Assembly (NCBI GenBank): GCA_024195585.1
Contig: SWBL01000045.1
Location: forward strand, 124,001-188,000
Origin: Aureobasidium sp. EXF-3400
Taxonomy: Eukaryota; Ascomycota; Dothideomycetes; Dothideales; Saccotheciaceae
DNA length: 64,000 nucleotides
Direction: 5' to 3'
The notes under the pieces were generated by a model. That model was not told the DNA's origin and ran no database searches. It worked only from the letters and a program-made list of their open reading frames with translations. A program made the position numbers and the translations under genes. Below, one piece after another: positions 11,033 to 20,992 of this stretch. Within the stretch, counting starts at the first letter, position 1, and the number at the start of each line of letters is the position of its first letter.

Positions 11033-13918
11033 ATGACTGCTATACAGCAAATTCCCGAGCGCCGGCCACGAGCCTTGGCCGACATCCACTACAACAACCT
11101 CATCAATGACCCAGCAACGTCGTCCGAAGATGAGGCTCCCGAGATCCGAGCCATTGCGCCAGCCGAAGTCCAATCCCTGGTCGGAGTCAGTCTTGGACGA
11201 GCCCAGACGCGCTTTATCTTACCTCAGACACCGGCAGCAGAGAAGCAAGCAGCCATTGACGAACAGGGAGGCTTCTTTGGCGGTCCACAGATCCAAGACG
11301 ATGTAGACCTGGATGATGACGATGCACCGATCCAAGAGACAGAGCGAACATCCAGACCAGTGACGCGAGAAAGACAAGTGGTACAAGGGAGACCAACAAC
11401 AGGACACACAGCGTCGGCGACGACAACAGGCGAGGCGACGGTGCGTCTGCCCTCGCCATGGCGTGCTGGACCCAAGAAGTTCAAGAAGACAAGCGAGAGT
11501 CGCTCCGTACTCAAAGATGGTTTCCACCGACGAGCCTCTTCGACTGGTCCAGGTCCTATGTCGGGAATGGGAGCTTCAATAGATCATTGGCGAGACGCCC
11601 TCAGGACCAGCATACACAACTTCACCTCACCTTTCTCCACCCAGCACCCACAAGAAGCCGACACCAAGACACGTCCACCCAACAGACCAAGACGCTCAGG
11701 CTCTCTATTCGCATCGTTTGCCTCGCTTTCCTCCTCGTCGTCCACCCAGAATCTCCCTACGAGGCCCCGCACGAACCACAGCACCGCTAGCACGCTAGTC
11801 GACTCGCGTCCTCGATTCCTCGAAAACGTTCCTGCCTCCTCTTCAAAAGAACCAGCCCCTGTGAACACGTCGCTTGAGGCGACCTCGAATAACACCCTAC
11901 AACATCCGAAGACTATGCCTATGCAGAGGGATCCGCCTTCAAACGAGTCCACCGTTAGCAACAGTAATCCTCAATTCGTACCTATCCGTCCAGCAAGCTC
12001 AAAAGCTGGCCAATATCAGAATGCCCTGAGCCCTATGGCTAGAGTCAATAGTGGCAGGAGTCACCGCAGCTTGCGACGTTCTGCCTCTGAATCTTCCCTA
12101 CATACATTTCGCACTCTGTCGCGAGTACCATCTTTGGGTGATGACAGTCGCTTTGAACACGTTCAAGCACAGGTCAATAGCAGAATGAAGGCTATCAGAG
12201 ACAGCTGGCAGGACACTAACATTAGACTGCCGCTTCTGCCTTCATTTGCTTCTCTGTCCGACATTTCTCTCAATCGGACGAACTCCTTCTCGAAGAAGAA
12301 TCCAACTTCAAGTCCTAGCACCTCAACTAGTGCTCTTCCATTCACGAATCAAAGATCAAGCACGAACCTACCAAGAGCAACGACAACCCCGCAAGCGAGC
12401 AAGACCGCTCAACAGCATCCTCACTTTTCCAAAGCACTTGCCGAACTTACTGGTGATGTCGTTGTACTCGGAGGCTACCGCGGTTCTATATTGAGATCCG
12501 CCGAGCCACCTCACAGACAGCTATGGGCACCCATCAAAGTTGGTCTGAATGTGAGAAAGGTAGATCTGGAAGTCGGCCTCGATGCCGATGCTGATGAAAG
12601 AGCTCAAGAGAAAATTATCCCTGGTGGTATGCTTACTCACATCGGCCCCGTTGACATATCTAGACGCTTGTTCAAACGTTTGCGTGCCTGTGAGAATGCT
12701 AAAAGTGGAGAGCTGCGTGTTCATGATTATGGCTATGATTGGCGTTTGGATCCGCTGTTCTTGAGCAAGCAGCTCATTGAATTCTTGGAGAAGCTGCCAT
12801 GCAACAAACCTGGTACTCCCAAGGACAAGCGTGGCGCAACTGTTATTGCGCATTCTCTGGGCGGCCTCATTACCAGACATGCTGTGAACCAACGACCAGA
12901 ACTTTTCGCTGGAGTGGTATACGCAGGTGTGCCCAGAACTTGCGTCAACATTCTCGGTCCATTCAGAAATGGTGATGATGTGCTTCTCAGCAGTCGTGTT
13001 TTGACAGCCCAAGTCAATTTCACCATCCGTACGAGTTTTGCTCTTCTACCACTGGACGGTCGTTGTTTCTTCAATAAAGAAACCAAAGAGGAATACCCAG
13101 TCGACTTTTTCGATCCACAGACCTGGATCGATTATCGTCTATCTCCTTGTATCGCTCGTCCACTGCCATCTCTTAACGATCCTCCACCGCCGACTGGTTT
13201 GGCTGGTGTGATGAACAGCATGGCAGGCGTCATGAATAGCATGGTTCCTGGCCGCAAAAACAGCATTTCCCGCGCAAAACAAGCCATGCAACATCCTGCC
13301 GCACATGCCATTGATGGTCTAGCCAACCCCCCAGAAATGGATGGCTCAATGGCCTCAGGCAGCAGCGCAAACGCAGAAGCAAAGGGCAACATCGATTACG
13401 ACGGCACCGACAATATGGCACCCCAAATAGATTCTAGCAGCCACGCTGCCTCCAAGTCCCCAGATGCTGCAGCCAACGACCCCAATACTTCCATTGCAAC
13501 CACCGTAACCATCCCCCGCGAACAAGCAATCGCATACCTCACCCGCATCCTCGCCAATGTCAAACAATTCAAGACCGAATTATTCTTCCATGCTCCACAT
13601 GCAGAAGCAAACGCATACCCACCTGCCGCAGTGATCTACGGCAAGACCACTCCTACGGTATACGGTGCCAAGGTGGTCAGCAGAGAAGCCATCAAACACG
13701 CTTCTGCGTACGATGCGCTCGCTTTTGCGTCTGGCGATGGTGTTGTGCTAGCTAAAGCTGCTATGTTGCCTGATGGGTATAAAGTTGCCAGGGGAGGGCT
13801 GGTGAGCAGTGAACGAGGACATGTCACTTTGTTGGGAGATCTAGAGGCTGTGGGGAGGTGTTTGAGAGCTGTTATGGCGGCGAGGAGGAAGGGTGTTGGT
13901 ATGGGCGCTGGAGAGTGA
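11033..13918 (+). CDS. LCAT-like alpha/beta-hydrolase (lipase/acyltransferase) with long disordered N-terminus
   Basis: A single-exon 961-aa protein. Residues 1 to about 455 are Ser/Thr/Pro/Arg-rich low-complexity sequence with no recognised fold. The C-terminal half (about 460-950) is an alpha/beta-hydrolase of the lecithin:cholesterol acyltransferase type. It opens with GDVVVLGGYRGSILR and carries VHDYGYDWRLD, the nucleophile elbow IAHSLGG (Ser608) and VYAGVPRT. The likely acid and base are Asp902 in SGDGVV and His930 in RGHVTLLGD, giving a complete triad. A low-complexity insert rich in Ala/Ser/Asn/Met (about 720-810) sits between the nucleophile and the acid. Members act on phospholipid or acyl-lipid esters; the exact substrate is unknown. 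No signal peptide is seen, so a cytoplasmic or membrane-peripheral place is likely. It converges on the nitrilase gene with 124 bp between stops. Confidence 0.85.
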   Translation: MTAIQQIPERRPRALADIHYNNLINDPATSSEDEAPEIRAIAPAEVQSLVGVSLGRAQTRFILPQTPAAEKQAAIDEQGGFFGGPQIQDDVDLDDDDAPIQETERTSRPVTRERQVVQGRPTTGHTASATTTGEATVRLPSPWRAGPKKFKKTSESRSVLKDGFHRRASSTGPGPMSGMGASIDHWRDALRTSIHNFTSPFSTQHPQEADTKTRPPNRPRRSGSLFASFASLSSSSSTQNLPTRPRTNHSTASTLVDSRPRFLENVPASSSKEPAPVNTSLEATSNNTLQHPKTMPMQRDPPSNESTVSNSNPQFVPIRPASSKAGQYQNALSPMARVNSGRSHRSLRRSASESSLHTFRTLSRVPSLGDDSRFEHVQAQVNSRMKAIRDSWQDTNIRLPLLPSFASLSDISLNRTNSFSKKNPTSSPSTSTSALPFTNQRSSTNLPRATTTPQASKTAQQHPHFSKALAELTGDVVVLGGYRGSILRSAEPPHRQLWAPIKVGLNVRKVDLEVGLDADADERAQEKIIPGGMLTHIGPVDISRRLFKRLRACENAKSGELRVHDYGYDWRLDPLFLSKQLIEFLEKLPCNKPGTPKDKRGATVIAHSLGGLITRHAVNQRPELFAGVVYAGVPRTCVNILGPFRNGDDVLLSSRVLTAQVNFTIRTSFALLPLDGRCFFNKETKEEYPVDFFDPQTWIDYRLSPCIARPLPSLNDPPPPTGLAGVMNSMAGVMNSMVPGRKNSISRAKQAMQHPAAHAIDGLANPPEMDGSMASGSSANAEAKGNIDYDGTDNMAPQIDSSSHAASKSPDAAANDPNTSIATTVTIPREQAIAYLTRILANVKQFKTELFFHAPHAEANAYPPAAVIYGKTTPTVYGAKVVSREAIKHASAYDALAFASGDGVVLAKAAMLPDGYKVARGGLVSSERGHVTLLGDLEAVGRCLRAVMAARRKGVGMGAGE

Positions 13919-14042
13919 AGAAGTGCAGTATCAGATGCTAAACCTAAAAATCAAAATCTACATTATTCACACAAAACCCTTTTTACTATTTCCTCCTCTG
14001 CTGTTCCCTCGTCCTTCAGCAAGGTATGCAACTCTCCATATC

Positions 14043-15206
14043 TTAAAAAGGAGGCGGCGAAATATCCAAACCCTCCACCCTCAAACTAAACGCATCATTC
14101 CTCGAATAACTGCCCGCAACATCCATATCCAGTCTCCCTCTCTCACAATCCTCGAAATCCGCTTCTATACTGAGAAATCCATCTTCCACTTCCCATAGAC
14201 TAGGTGCGAGGACATCTCCCAAAGGACCTATAATGCAGGATCCTCCTCTACACACAAATTCATCATCCTCTGCAATCACAGAAGTGGAAGCAGAGGCAGA
14301 TGCAGGGCCAGGGTCGGGAAGAACTAATTCATTTCCCTCTTCCATAACCACTGATTTTCTCCTTCTGCTTGGTGAAGTAGAAGTACCAGAATGAGTAAGT
14401 GCTCTCGGTTCGCTGTCATCCACTTTCTTGCCAGCAGAAATCCAAGCTGGTAAATGGCTTTTTCGTACGCATTGATTGGCACTTAGTACGAAAGCTCTGC
14501 TTTCTGCTGCTACGGTGCGCATCAACGGTTCCCAAGTATCCCTCGCGTCTGCCGTGGGAGCAAGATAGAGGTTTACGTTTTGAGAGTAGAGTGAGTAGCG
14601 CAGCAGAGGCATGTAGTTTTCCCAACAGATCGCTGCTGCCAGAGTGAGATTGACGCCTTTGATGGTGGTAGTGACAGCGCGTAAAGAGGAAGGTTGTCCT
14701 TGTGCCCAAACCAGACGTTCTGAGCCTGTAGGCATCACTTTTCGTCGTTTACCGATGCAACCTTGCGAGGGGCAGATATAGACGCAGCTGCAATAGAGGG
14801 ATCCTCCACTGCGTTCAACGAGTCCAGTAACGATAAACACACCCGTATCTCTAGCAACTTTTTCGAGAAACTCTCTGGTGCCATCGCCGCGGTACTCTCT
14901 GCCCTTAGCATTTGGGAGTTTGCGGTTCACCCAGTCGTCTCCAGCTCCTAGTGGTGTATCCCCCAAGTCGACAGCAGCGTGGAAGTAAGAGAGAAACTGG
15001 TCGCGGCCATGGGGTGCGCGAGCTCCCACTGAAGCTCCAAAGTCGCAGGTGCGTGGGTAGCCTCCGAGATAGGCTTCAGGGAAGAGGATGAGGTCGATGG
15101 ATTGGGAGGAGGCTTTGCGGGCGGTGGTGGCTAGGGCGTCGAGGGTTTCTTGTAGAGTGTCTAAGGTCCTCGACTGTGAGACGGCGAGTTTGAGTTTCTT
15201 GGGCAT
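14043..15206 (-). CDS. Nitrilase (branch 1 carbon-nitrogen hydrolase)
   Basis: Nitrilases hydrolyse R-CN to the acid plus ammonia. The protein has 387 aa from ATG 15206, with no intron. The catalytic triad is visible: Glu44 in [14 protein letters not shown], Lys156 in [13 protein letters not shown] and Cys194 in [13 protein letters not shown]. The C-terminal end [19 protein letters not shown] and [19 protein letters not shown] is typical of fungal nitrilases. The protein is somewhat longer than the usual 310-350 aa because of a low-complexity insert (about residues 265-315, with SPSRRRKS and a Pro/Ala/Ser run) just before the conserved C-terminal strand. Cyanide hydratase is a less likely alternative. 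No nitrile-pathway partner is nearby. Confidence 0.9.
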   Translation of the reverse strand: MPKKLKLAVSQSRTLDTLQETLDALATTARKASSQSIDLILFPEAYLGGYPRTCDFGASVGARAPHGRDQFLSYFHAAVDLGDTPLGAGDDWVNRKLPNAKGREYRGDGTREFLEKVARDTGVFIVTGLVERSGGSLYCSCVYICPSQGCIGKRRKVMPTGSERLVWAQGQPSSLRAVTTTIKGVNLTLAAAICWENYMPLLRYSLYSQNVNLYLAPTADARDTWEPLMRTVAAESRAFVLSANQCVRKSHLPAWISAGKKVDDSEPRALTHSGTSTSPSRRRKSVVMEEGNELVLPDPGPASASASTSVIAEDDEFVCRGGSCIIGPLGDVLAPSLWEVEDGFLSIEADFEDCERGRLDMDVAGSYSRNDAFSLRVEGLDISPPPF

Positions 15207-15684
15207 GGTGCAAGTTGGGAGTTTGGTGGCAGGTGGATGGTATGATTGGTGGAGCTGAAGGTGAGTGATGATCCCCTGGCCTTTCTTATATGTGTTTGCG
15301 TTGATGTATGAAGAGAGCTCTGAGTCACTTTATACGTGGACGTTGATCAGGGCAAGCTTCAAAGTGGGACGGAGGGGAGCTTGACCGAGGCTGTTGTGCA
15401 AACCCCGACTCCAAACCCCGAGTGGAGTGTTTGCGCGAAACACCTCACTATCATCCTGTCACTAGCCAAGCTTCAACAATAAGAGTAGATGTGAGTGTGT
15501 CAAAGTCGTCTTTGTGTCTTTCTTGTTCTACGTGCAGTGGGCGGCGTATCCTTGACGAACGCTTCGAAAAGCAACCCTCCTCGACCGCTACTTCTCCCTG
15601 CTCGTCATAATCATGAATGTCATGGCTATTGCTTCTTCTTCCTTCTCAGCAAACAAATAGCTTGATAGACTCTGTTTTCGTTCT
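15207..15684. other. Intergenic upstream of the nitrilase gene
   Basis: About 480 bp holding the nitrilase promoter and the downstream flank of the Bet v 1-like gene. The only structure seen is the repeat/palindrome at 15399-15443, listed separately. Confidence 0.5.
15399..15443. promoter_or_regulatory. Direct repeat plus palindrome upstream of the nitrilase
   Basis: CAAACCCCGA occurs at 15399-15408 and again at 15412-15421. It is followed by GTGTTT-GCGCG-AAACAC (15427-15443), an inverted repeat with perfect 6-bp arms. The cluster lies about 190-240 bp before the nitrilase start codon, where a regulator site is plausible. No factor is assigned. Confidence 0.35.
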
Positions 15685-16259
15685 TTACAGCTGCTTGGCG
15701 GCCTTGGCGAGGTCGGCGAGGGCCTCACGGCGCTTGAACTTGGCGTCCTCGATGACACCTGCACATTGCGTGTTAGCGTTTGAGCCTCGAGATACAAGAT
15801 AACCAGAAACATACCAGCATCGGCGTCAGAGGAGAAGTTGCCGGTCCACTGGACAAAGGTGCTGTTCTCGTTCTCGCCAGAGGTGACGGCGTAGCAGCGG
15901 ATGGTGCTGACAGCGGAGGTGTAGCTCAAAGCGGGGTTGGCGGTGATGACAGAGTAGGTGATGTAGTGGTTGAGGGTAGAGTGCTCCTCCTGCTTGACCT
16001 CAATGACGGTGCCGTCCTTGAAGTTCCACTTAACAACGTCGGTCTCCTCAGAGGTACCCTTGGAGTGCTCGGACTTCTCAAGAGCAGACCAGAACTTGTT
16101 GAAGTCCTGGAGCTTGATGAAGTGCCAGACGTGGGAGAGAGGGGCTGGTCAATCGCGCGTTAGCCATTGTTATCTTGCGACGAGAACTCAACACGGCAAC
16201 ACACCGTTGATGACGGCCGACTCGGTGACGGAAGTGCTGGTGGGGATGGCTCCGGACAT
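15685..16259 (-). CDS. Bet v 1-like (SRPBCC/START-fold) protein
   Basis: Three exons: 16205-16259, 15815-16144 and 15685-15758, with introns of 60 and 56 nt (GTGTGT..CAG and GTATGT..CAG). Together they give 152 aa. The sequence runs from MSGAIPTSTSVTESAVINAP to the C-terminal FKRREALADLAKAAKQL. In between are the fold-typical segments LSHVWHFIKLQDFNKFW, KWNFKDGTVIEVKQEEHS, HYITYSVITANPALSYTSA and VQWTGNFSSDADAG. This is a common fungal small cytosolic protein with a hydrophobic ligand cavity by fold. The ligand and role are unknown; annotations such as polyketide cyclase/lipid transport are family labels only. Codon use is strongly C-ending (GTC, ACC, AAG), which suggests high expression. Confidence 0.88.
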
Positions 16260-16709
16260 ATTGACGGTGATTAGATTGGGGGATTGAGTTTGGTGTGTTG
16301 AGTGAATTGACAGAGAGTTGTTCTGCTAAGGTCGAAATTTCTGGAGACAAGAAAAACGCAGGACACAGCGGGCAGCTGCGGGGCTGTTTGCACACAGACG
16401 TCACCACCACAAACGAAGGAAGGAGCTATGACAATCTGGAGGAGCCCCTTCTCTCTTCTTGACTGGCTAACCTATGAGAAGTCAGTATGAGAGAAGCTGT
16501 AGATTTGGAGCGCATCACATGTAATAGACACAGATTTGATGCAACCTTTTTTCAGAAGATCACATGGCTGTCATACCTCCTCCTTGTATATTGCATGCAA
16601 ATGTCCCTCCAGTATATAAACATACATGCCATCCACTTTTCTCCTATGACCATCAAGACGCCTCAACTATCCAGACTCTGACTAATTGTACATATGAAAA
16701 TAGAACCGT
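16260..16709. other. Intergenic: Bet v 1-like gene upstream region
   Basis: 450 bp between two co-directional minus-strand genes. It contains the promoter of the Bet v 1-like gene and the 3' flank of the deformylase gene. Nothing else is recognised. Confidence 0.5.
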
Positions 16710-17681
16710 CTAGTTGAAGACAACGGTCTTGGTGCCGTTAAGGAAGACCTTCTCTTCTGACCACCACTTGACGGCAGCAGCCAAGACCTGAGCCTCGACG
16801 TTCGAACCCTCCTCGACAAGATCCTTGGGAGACATGGCGTGGTTGACACGAGCAATTCTCTGCTCAATGATCGGGCCCTCGTCAAGATCAGCAGTGACGA
16901 AGTGAGCAGTAGCACCAGTGATCTTGACACCACGCTCGTAGGCCTGGTGGTAAGGCTTGGCTCCCTTGAAAGAAGGCAAGAAACTGTGGTGGATGTTGAT
17001 GATCTTTCCAGACATTGCTGAGCAGAGTCCGGGGGTCAGGACTTGCATGTAGCGGGCGAGAACAATAAGGTCGATGTTGTTCTCCTTGACGAGGTCCAGG
17101 ATCTGCTTCTCCTGCTCCAGCTTGGTGTCCTTGTTGACAGGAAGATGGTGGAAGGGAATGTCGTAGTTCTTGGCCAGAGGCTCAAAGTCGGGGTGGTTTG
17201 AGACGATGAGAGGAATCTCGACTTGCAATTGCTTGTTCTTCTGACGGAATAGCAAATCATTAAGACAGTGACCAATCTTGGAAACCATGATCAAGACACG
17301 CGGCTTGGCCGAAACGGGACGGATGTTGTAGTCCATCTTCATTTGCTCGGCCAACTCGGTGATCTCAGGCTTCAAGTGCTCGGTATCTTGGGCATGGCCA
17401 AAGTGAACACGCATGAAGAACTTTTCCGAAGTAGGGTCACTGAATTGTTGCAAGTCAAGAATGTTGAGCTCATGCTTGGCCAAAAGTCCAGTGACGGCGT
17501 GCACAATACCAGGCTTGTCCGGGCAGGAGAGTGTCAGGTAGTGGTCGTTTGCCTTGGATGCCATTCTGGAGGAGGAAAAAGATGCAGACTGATTCAATGG
17601 AGACACGATTCCGAAACGGGCAGGTGTGGTTATCCTTGAGATTATTCCAGAAGGTCTTGTGATTCTGAACAATGAAGCCAT
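16710..17681 (-). CDS. Formyltetrahydrofolate deformylase, probably mitochondrial
   Basis: The enzyme hydrolyses 10-formyl-THF to THF plus formate, balancing one-carbon units. From ATG 17681 the protein has 323 aa. Residues 1-38 look like a mitochondrial presequence (MASLFRITRPSGIISRITTP...: Arg/Ser/Thr-rich, no acidic residue). An ACT domain follows (YLTLSCPDKPGIVHAVTGLL), then a formyltransferase fold with VLIMVSKIGHCLNDLL, the catalytic segment GKIINIHHSFLPSFKGAKPY (Asn and His) and TADLDEGPIIEQ (Asp). A second in-frame ATG begins MASKANDHYL, right at the ACT domain, so initiation there would give a cytosolic form. The frame stays open further upstream, but that part has no family similarity. 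Confidence 0.92.
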   Translation of the reverse strand: MASLFRITRPSGIISRITTPARFGIVSPLNQSASFSSSRMASKANDHYLTLSCPDKPGIVHAVTGLLAKHELNILDLQQFSDPTSEKFFMRVHFGHAQDTEHLKPEITELAEQMKMDYNIRPVSAKPRVLIMVSKIGHCLNDLLFRQKNKQLQVEIPLIVSNHPDFEPLAKNYDIPFHHLPVNKDTKLEQEKQILDLVKENNIDLIVLARYMQVLTPGLCSAMSGKIINIHHSFLPSFKGAKPYHQAYERGVKITGATAHFVTADLDEGPIIEQRIARVNHAMSPKDLVEEGSNVEAQVLAAAVKWWSEEKVFLNGTKTVVFN

Positions 17682-18576
17682 GCAGAAATTGGCTTGATAC
17701 TGTATGGACTCGCCTCGCTGCTTATTGAGCGGTGTCTGGAAAATATTGTACGCGGGCCGAGTCATGTAAAGACATCCCGATTCCGATTTTCGGCACTTGC
17801 TTTCGCACAGAGACGCAAGGGACGTTCTCAAAAACTCGTCTGCAACAATCGGTATCGATCTCAACGCAACGATCAGAACAATAACAAATTTCGTGGCTTC
17901 CCCTCACCGAGCGAACGTCAATCGCTCTCGCTCATGCTTGCCTGTGATGCGATACGCACGAGAGCTGAAGACAATGTCCGGTTCACAGGAGGTATACCGC
18001 GCGTCCCTGACACTTGCCGTGACAATAAGCCAATTGCCATCACTGAGACACAATAAAGAGCTCGGGCAATGGGAATTATTTCAACGAAGCGTTTTCAACC
18101 ACACTCGCTTGTTCACCGTCAACACCTCCTCCTACCTCATAAGGCGCACCCGGAGTGGTTCTCCCTCTCCAGACCGCAACCCTTTCACACCAAACTCTAG
18201 GCTTTGACTCAGATTCTGGCGCACGACAAGCTTTTGTGCACGCGATTGCGGCTGGACTTCCAACGACATGCTCTGTTTCCGGAAATCCTTCAACGGTAAC
18301 GCCGTTATTTTCCTATCTATGCTATCGAAATCTGTTCAAGCGGTGCCGAAGGTAAGCTGTGTAATTATTTCGCCTTTCACACGATATTGTGATTGTTTTG
18401 TATCGCAGAGGTATAAGATCAATTCCAGCCACCTCAATTTGGAGTGAGATTCACTTCCTGAGCAGACACACTTGCAGTACTTCATATAACACAAAAGAAA
18501 GCTTGCGGGCCTGGCAATCTTTTGTCGAAAAAGAGTACGGTGAGAGTAATTCTCTAATCCTTTTCCGACTACCATA
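17682..18576. promoter_or_regulatory. Divergent promoter region between deformylase and GH5 glucanase
   Basis: An 895-bp head-to-head spacer. Several short overlapping ORFs lack coding character. It must contain both promoters; no specific site is assigned. Confidence 0.5.
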
Positions 18577-20093
18577 ATGTTTTCTCTTACTCCTCTTGTT
18601 TCTCTACTGGCTTCTTCGACCTTGCTGGTTCAAGGTCTTCCAGTGACCGAATATACATCACCAATTTCTCGACGCGACAGCGAAACATCAACACCACCTA
18701 TCTCACGTAGAGGCAGCCAAGTTGAAACCACTCCTTTTGGAACAGACAGCGAAGTTACACTTGAACCTCGCAATGCCTGCACAGCCGAAGACGATCCCAT
18801 CAGAGGTGTCAATCTCGGAGGCTGGCTCGTCCTCGAACCCTGGATGAATTGGGAGCTTGTTGGAAACACAGGCGCTCCCGACCAATGGACATTCGACCAA
18901 ACCAACAATGCAGAAGCGGCACTTCAATCCCATTGGGGTTCCTGGTTCGGAGAAGCTGACATGGCAAAAATTGCCTCGTGGGGACTCAATACGTACGTTT
19001 TCTTATCCCCCAAACCGTTGCTCCGAGACACCGTTATACCATCACACCGTTTCAAGCCTCAATTCTCGACCCTGAATCAGCCTTACACTCAGCTACCGGT
19101 CTACCTTCTATGACGCACACCTTTGCTAACTATTGAAACAGTGTTCGCATACCCATTGGTTATTGGGCCTTCAACAACACAGGCAGCCCCTATATCTCAG
19201 GCGCAGATGCCTACCTAGAACAAGCCCTAGGCTGGGCACGTCAGTACAACATCCAAGTACTGATCTGCATGCACGGCCTGCCTGGCTCTCAAAACGGTTT
19301 CGACAACTCTGGCCGCAAAGGCAATGCCCAATGGGCCAACAACCCCGATAACCTTGCCGCCAGTACTGCAGTCCTAGAAATCATGGCTCAAAAGTACGGC
19401 GTAGATTCTTACGCCGACGTCGTCTGGGGTTTGGAACTTGTCAACGAACCCATTGTCTGGGACTACGACTCCGCAAAGGCAGCCCAGCAATGGGCCATCG
19501 ACACCGTAGCAGCCATGCGCACTCACGTCACAAACCCCGACCTAAAACTAGTCATGCACGACGCCTTCCTCGGCGCCAAAGCCTGGCAGCCAGTAGCCCA
19601 ATACTACAACGTTGACGCCGCAAGCGAAAACTTCGTCCTCGATGTCCATCTCTATCAAAACCAAGGCGGCCCCACTGATGGCTTTACCCAACAACAACAT
19701 ATCGCCTACACCTGCGATTACCCCAACTCTCAGTTCCTCTCTGAGTCAGCTCACTTGCCAGTTATCGTTGGCGAATTCAGCGATCAGACAAACATCTGCG
19801 TTGACTCTGCCGGCAACATCACTGCTGGTACTTCTTGCTCTACTCCAGGCTGCCAATGTTCAGCACAACTGGATCCTTCACAATGGAATTCCTACCTCGT
19901 TGCCGCAACCAGAAAGTTTATGGAAGCCCAAATGGATATTTACGAAGAATATTCCACTGGGTGGTTTATTTGGAGTTATACGGGTCCTGGAGCTTGGGGC
20001 TTGGATAACTTGATGAGGGTGGGTATTGTGGGGCCTGATAATGTTACGCAGAGACAGTATCCTCCGCAGTGTAATGGCACTAGTAGCTCTTGA
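18577..20093 (+). CDS. Secreted exo-1,3-beta-glucanase (GH5 family)
   Basis: Exons 18577-18992 and 19142-20093 with a 149-nt intron (GTACGT..ACAG) give 455 aa. Residues 1-20 are a signal peptide (MFSLTPLVSLLASSTLLVQG). Then comes a 50-residue pro-like segment with two ISRR motifs (dibasic, Kex2-like). The catalytic domain begins PIRGVNLGGWLVLEPW, as in yeast Exg1. The acid/base is Glu241 in LELVNEPIVWD and the nucleophile is Glu350 in VIVGEFSDQT. Further conserved segments are GLNTVRIPIGYWAF (restored across the junction), CMHGLPGSQNGFDNSG and STGWFIWSYTGPGAWG. It releases glucose from beta-1,3-glucan in the cell wall or outside the cell. The start codon directly precedes the hydrophobic signal segment. 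Confidence 0.94.
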
Positions 20094-20992
20094 GGTGGGA
20101 GCTGGGCGAGGGAAAAGATGTTAATGACTTGACGACCAGCTTTGCATTTTGTAATTATACCCACAACATAGATTAAAGATATACAGTATACAACTATAGA
20201 AAAGTCTCTTAATAACTATCATCTATTCCAATATCTGACTCTACTGTGAGAGTATCCAATTCTAGACAAAAGATACCAGCAGAGCACTCTTGACTCTGCA
20301 GCGCAACCTTCCAACTTTCAGACATATATACCATGAAAGGACTTTTATTTCCATGGAATGACCAAAGACTCTCGATAAGACTAAAATAAGAATCTCTACA
20401 GTCATTCAAGAGCAGAATACATGTCTGCCAGAACAAGCGCTTTTTGACAATCACAATAGCAAAGGATCCAATTTCCCCAAACGACAAAACTCGCAAGAAG
20501 AAACATTGGAACGACAGCTCGAGTAGTGTGACAGAACAAAACCAAAGAAACAGACTTCTCATACCAGCAGAAAAGAATTCTTCATCGCGGACCAGCAGAG
20601 GAAGATCCTGCTTGCCATTGGTAGCCAAAACTCAAAGCGCATGGCTTACAATTCTACTCTCCAAGACAAGCAAAGAACCGAAAGAAAGATAATGTCAATA
20701 CCTTACATTTGCATGCAACGAAAAGTCTCGATTGTGGAAGGAGAAAGATTGAATGGTGTAAAGCTCATGAAACTCCAATCCTCAAGAAAAAGAACAAGAG
20801 TCCATCCCTCATGAAAAGAAGGGAGAGAGGATTCAAAAAAAAGAAGCTATAAGTCTGTATAAAAAACACTCAGTCATCAAAAAGACCCGAGAAGACCCAA
20901 GAACCCAAAAAACCAGAAGAAGAAGAGAGGCATGAAAAAACATGACAAAGCCCCAATAAGAAAAATGAAGAATCGACACGGTCATCAAATCC
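20094..20992. other. Convergent intergenic region, purine-rich on the + strand
   Basis: About 900 bp between the converging GH5 and spindle-pole genes. The right half (about 20740-20980) is strongly purine-rich on the + strand, so the 3' UTR of the minus-strand gene would be pyrimidine-rich. No gene is supported. Confidence 0.5.
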
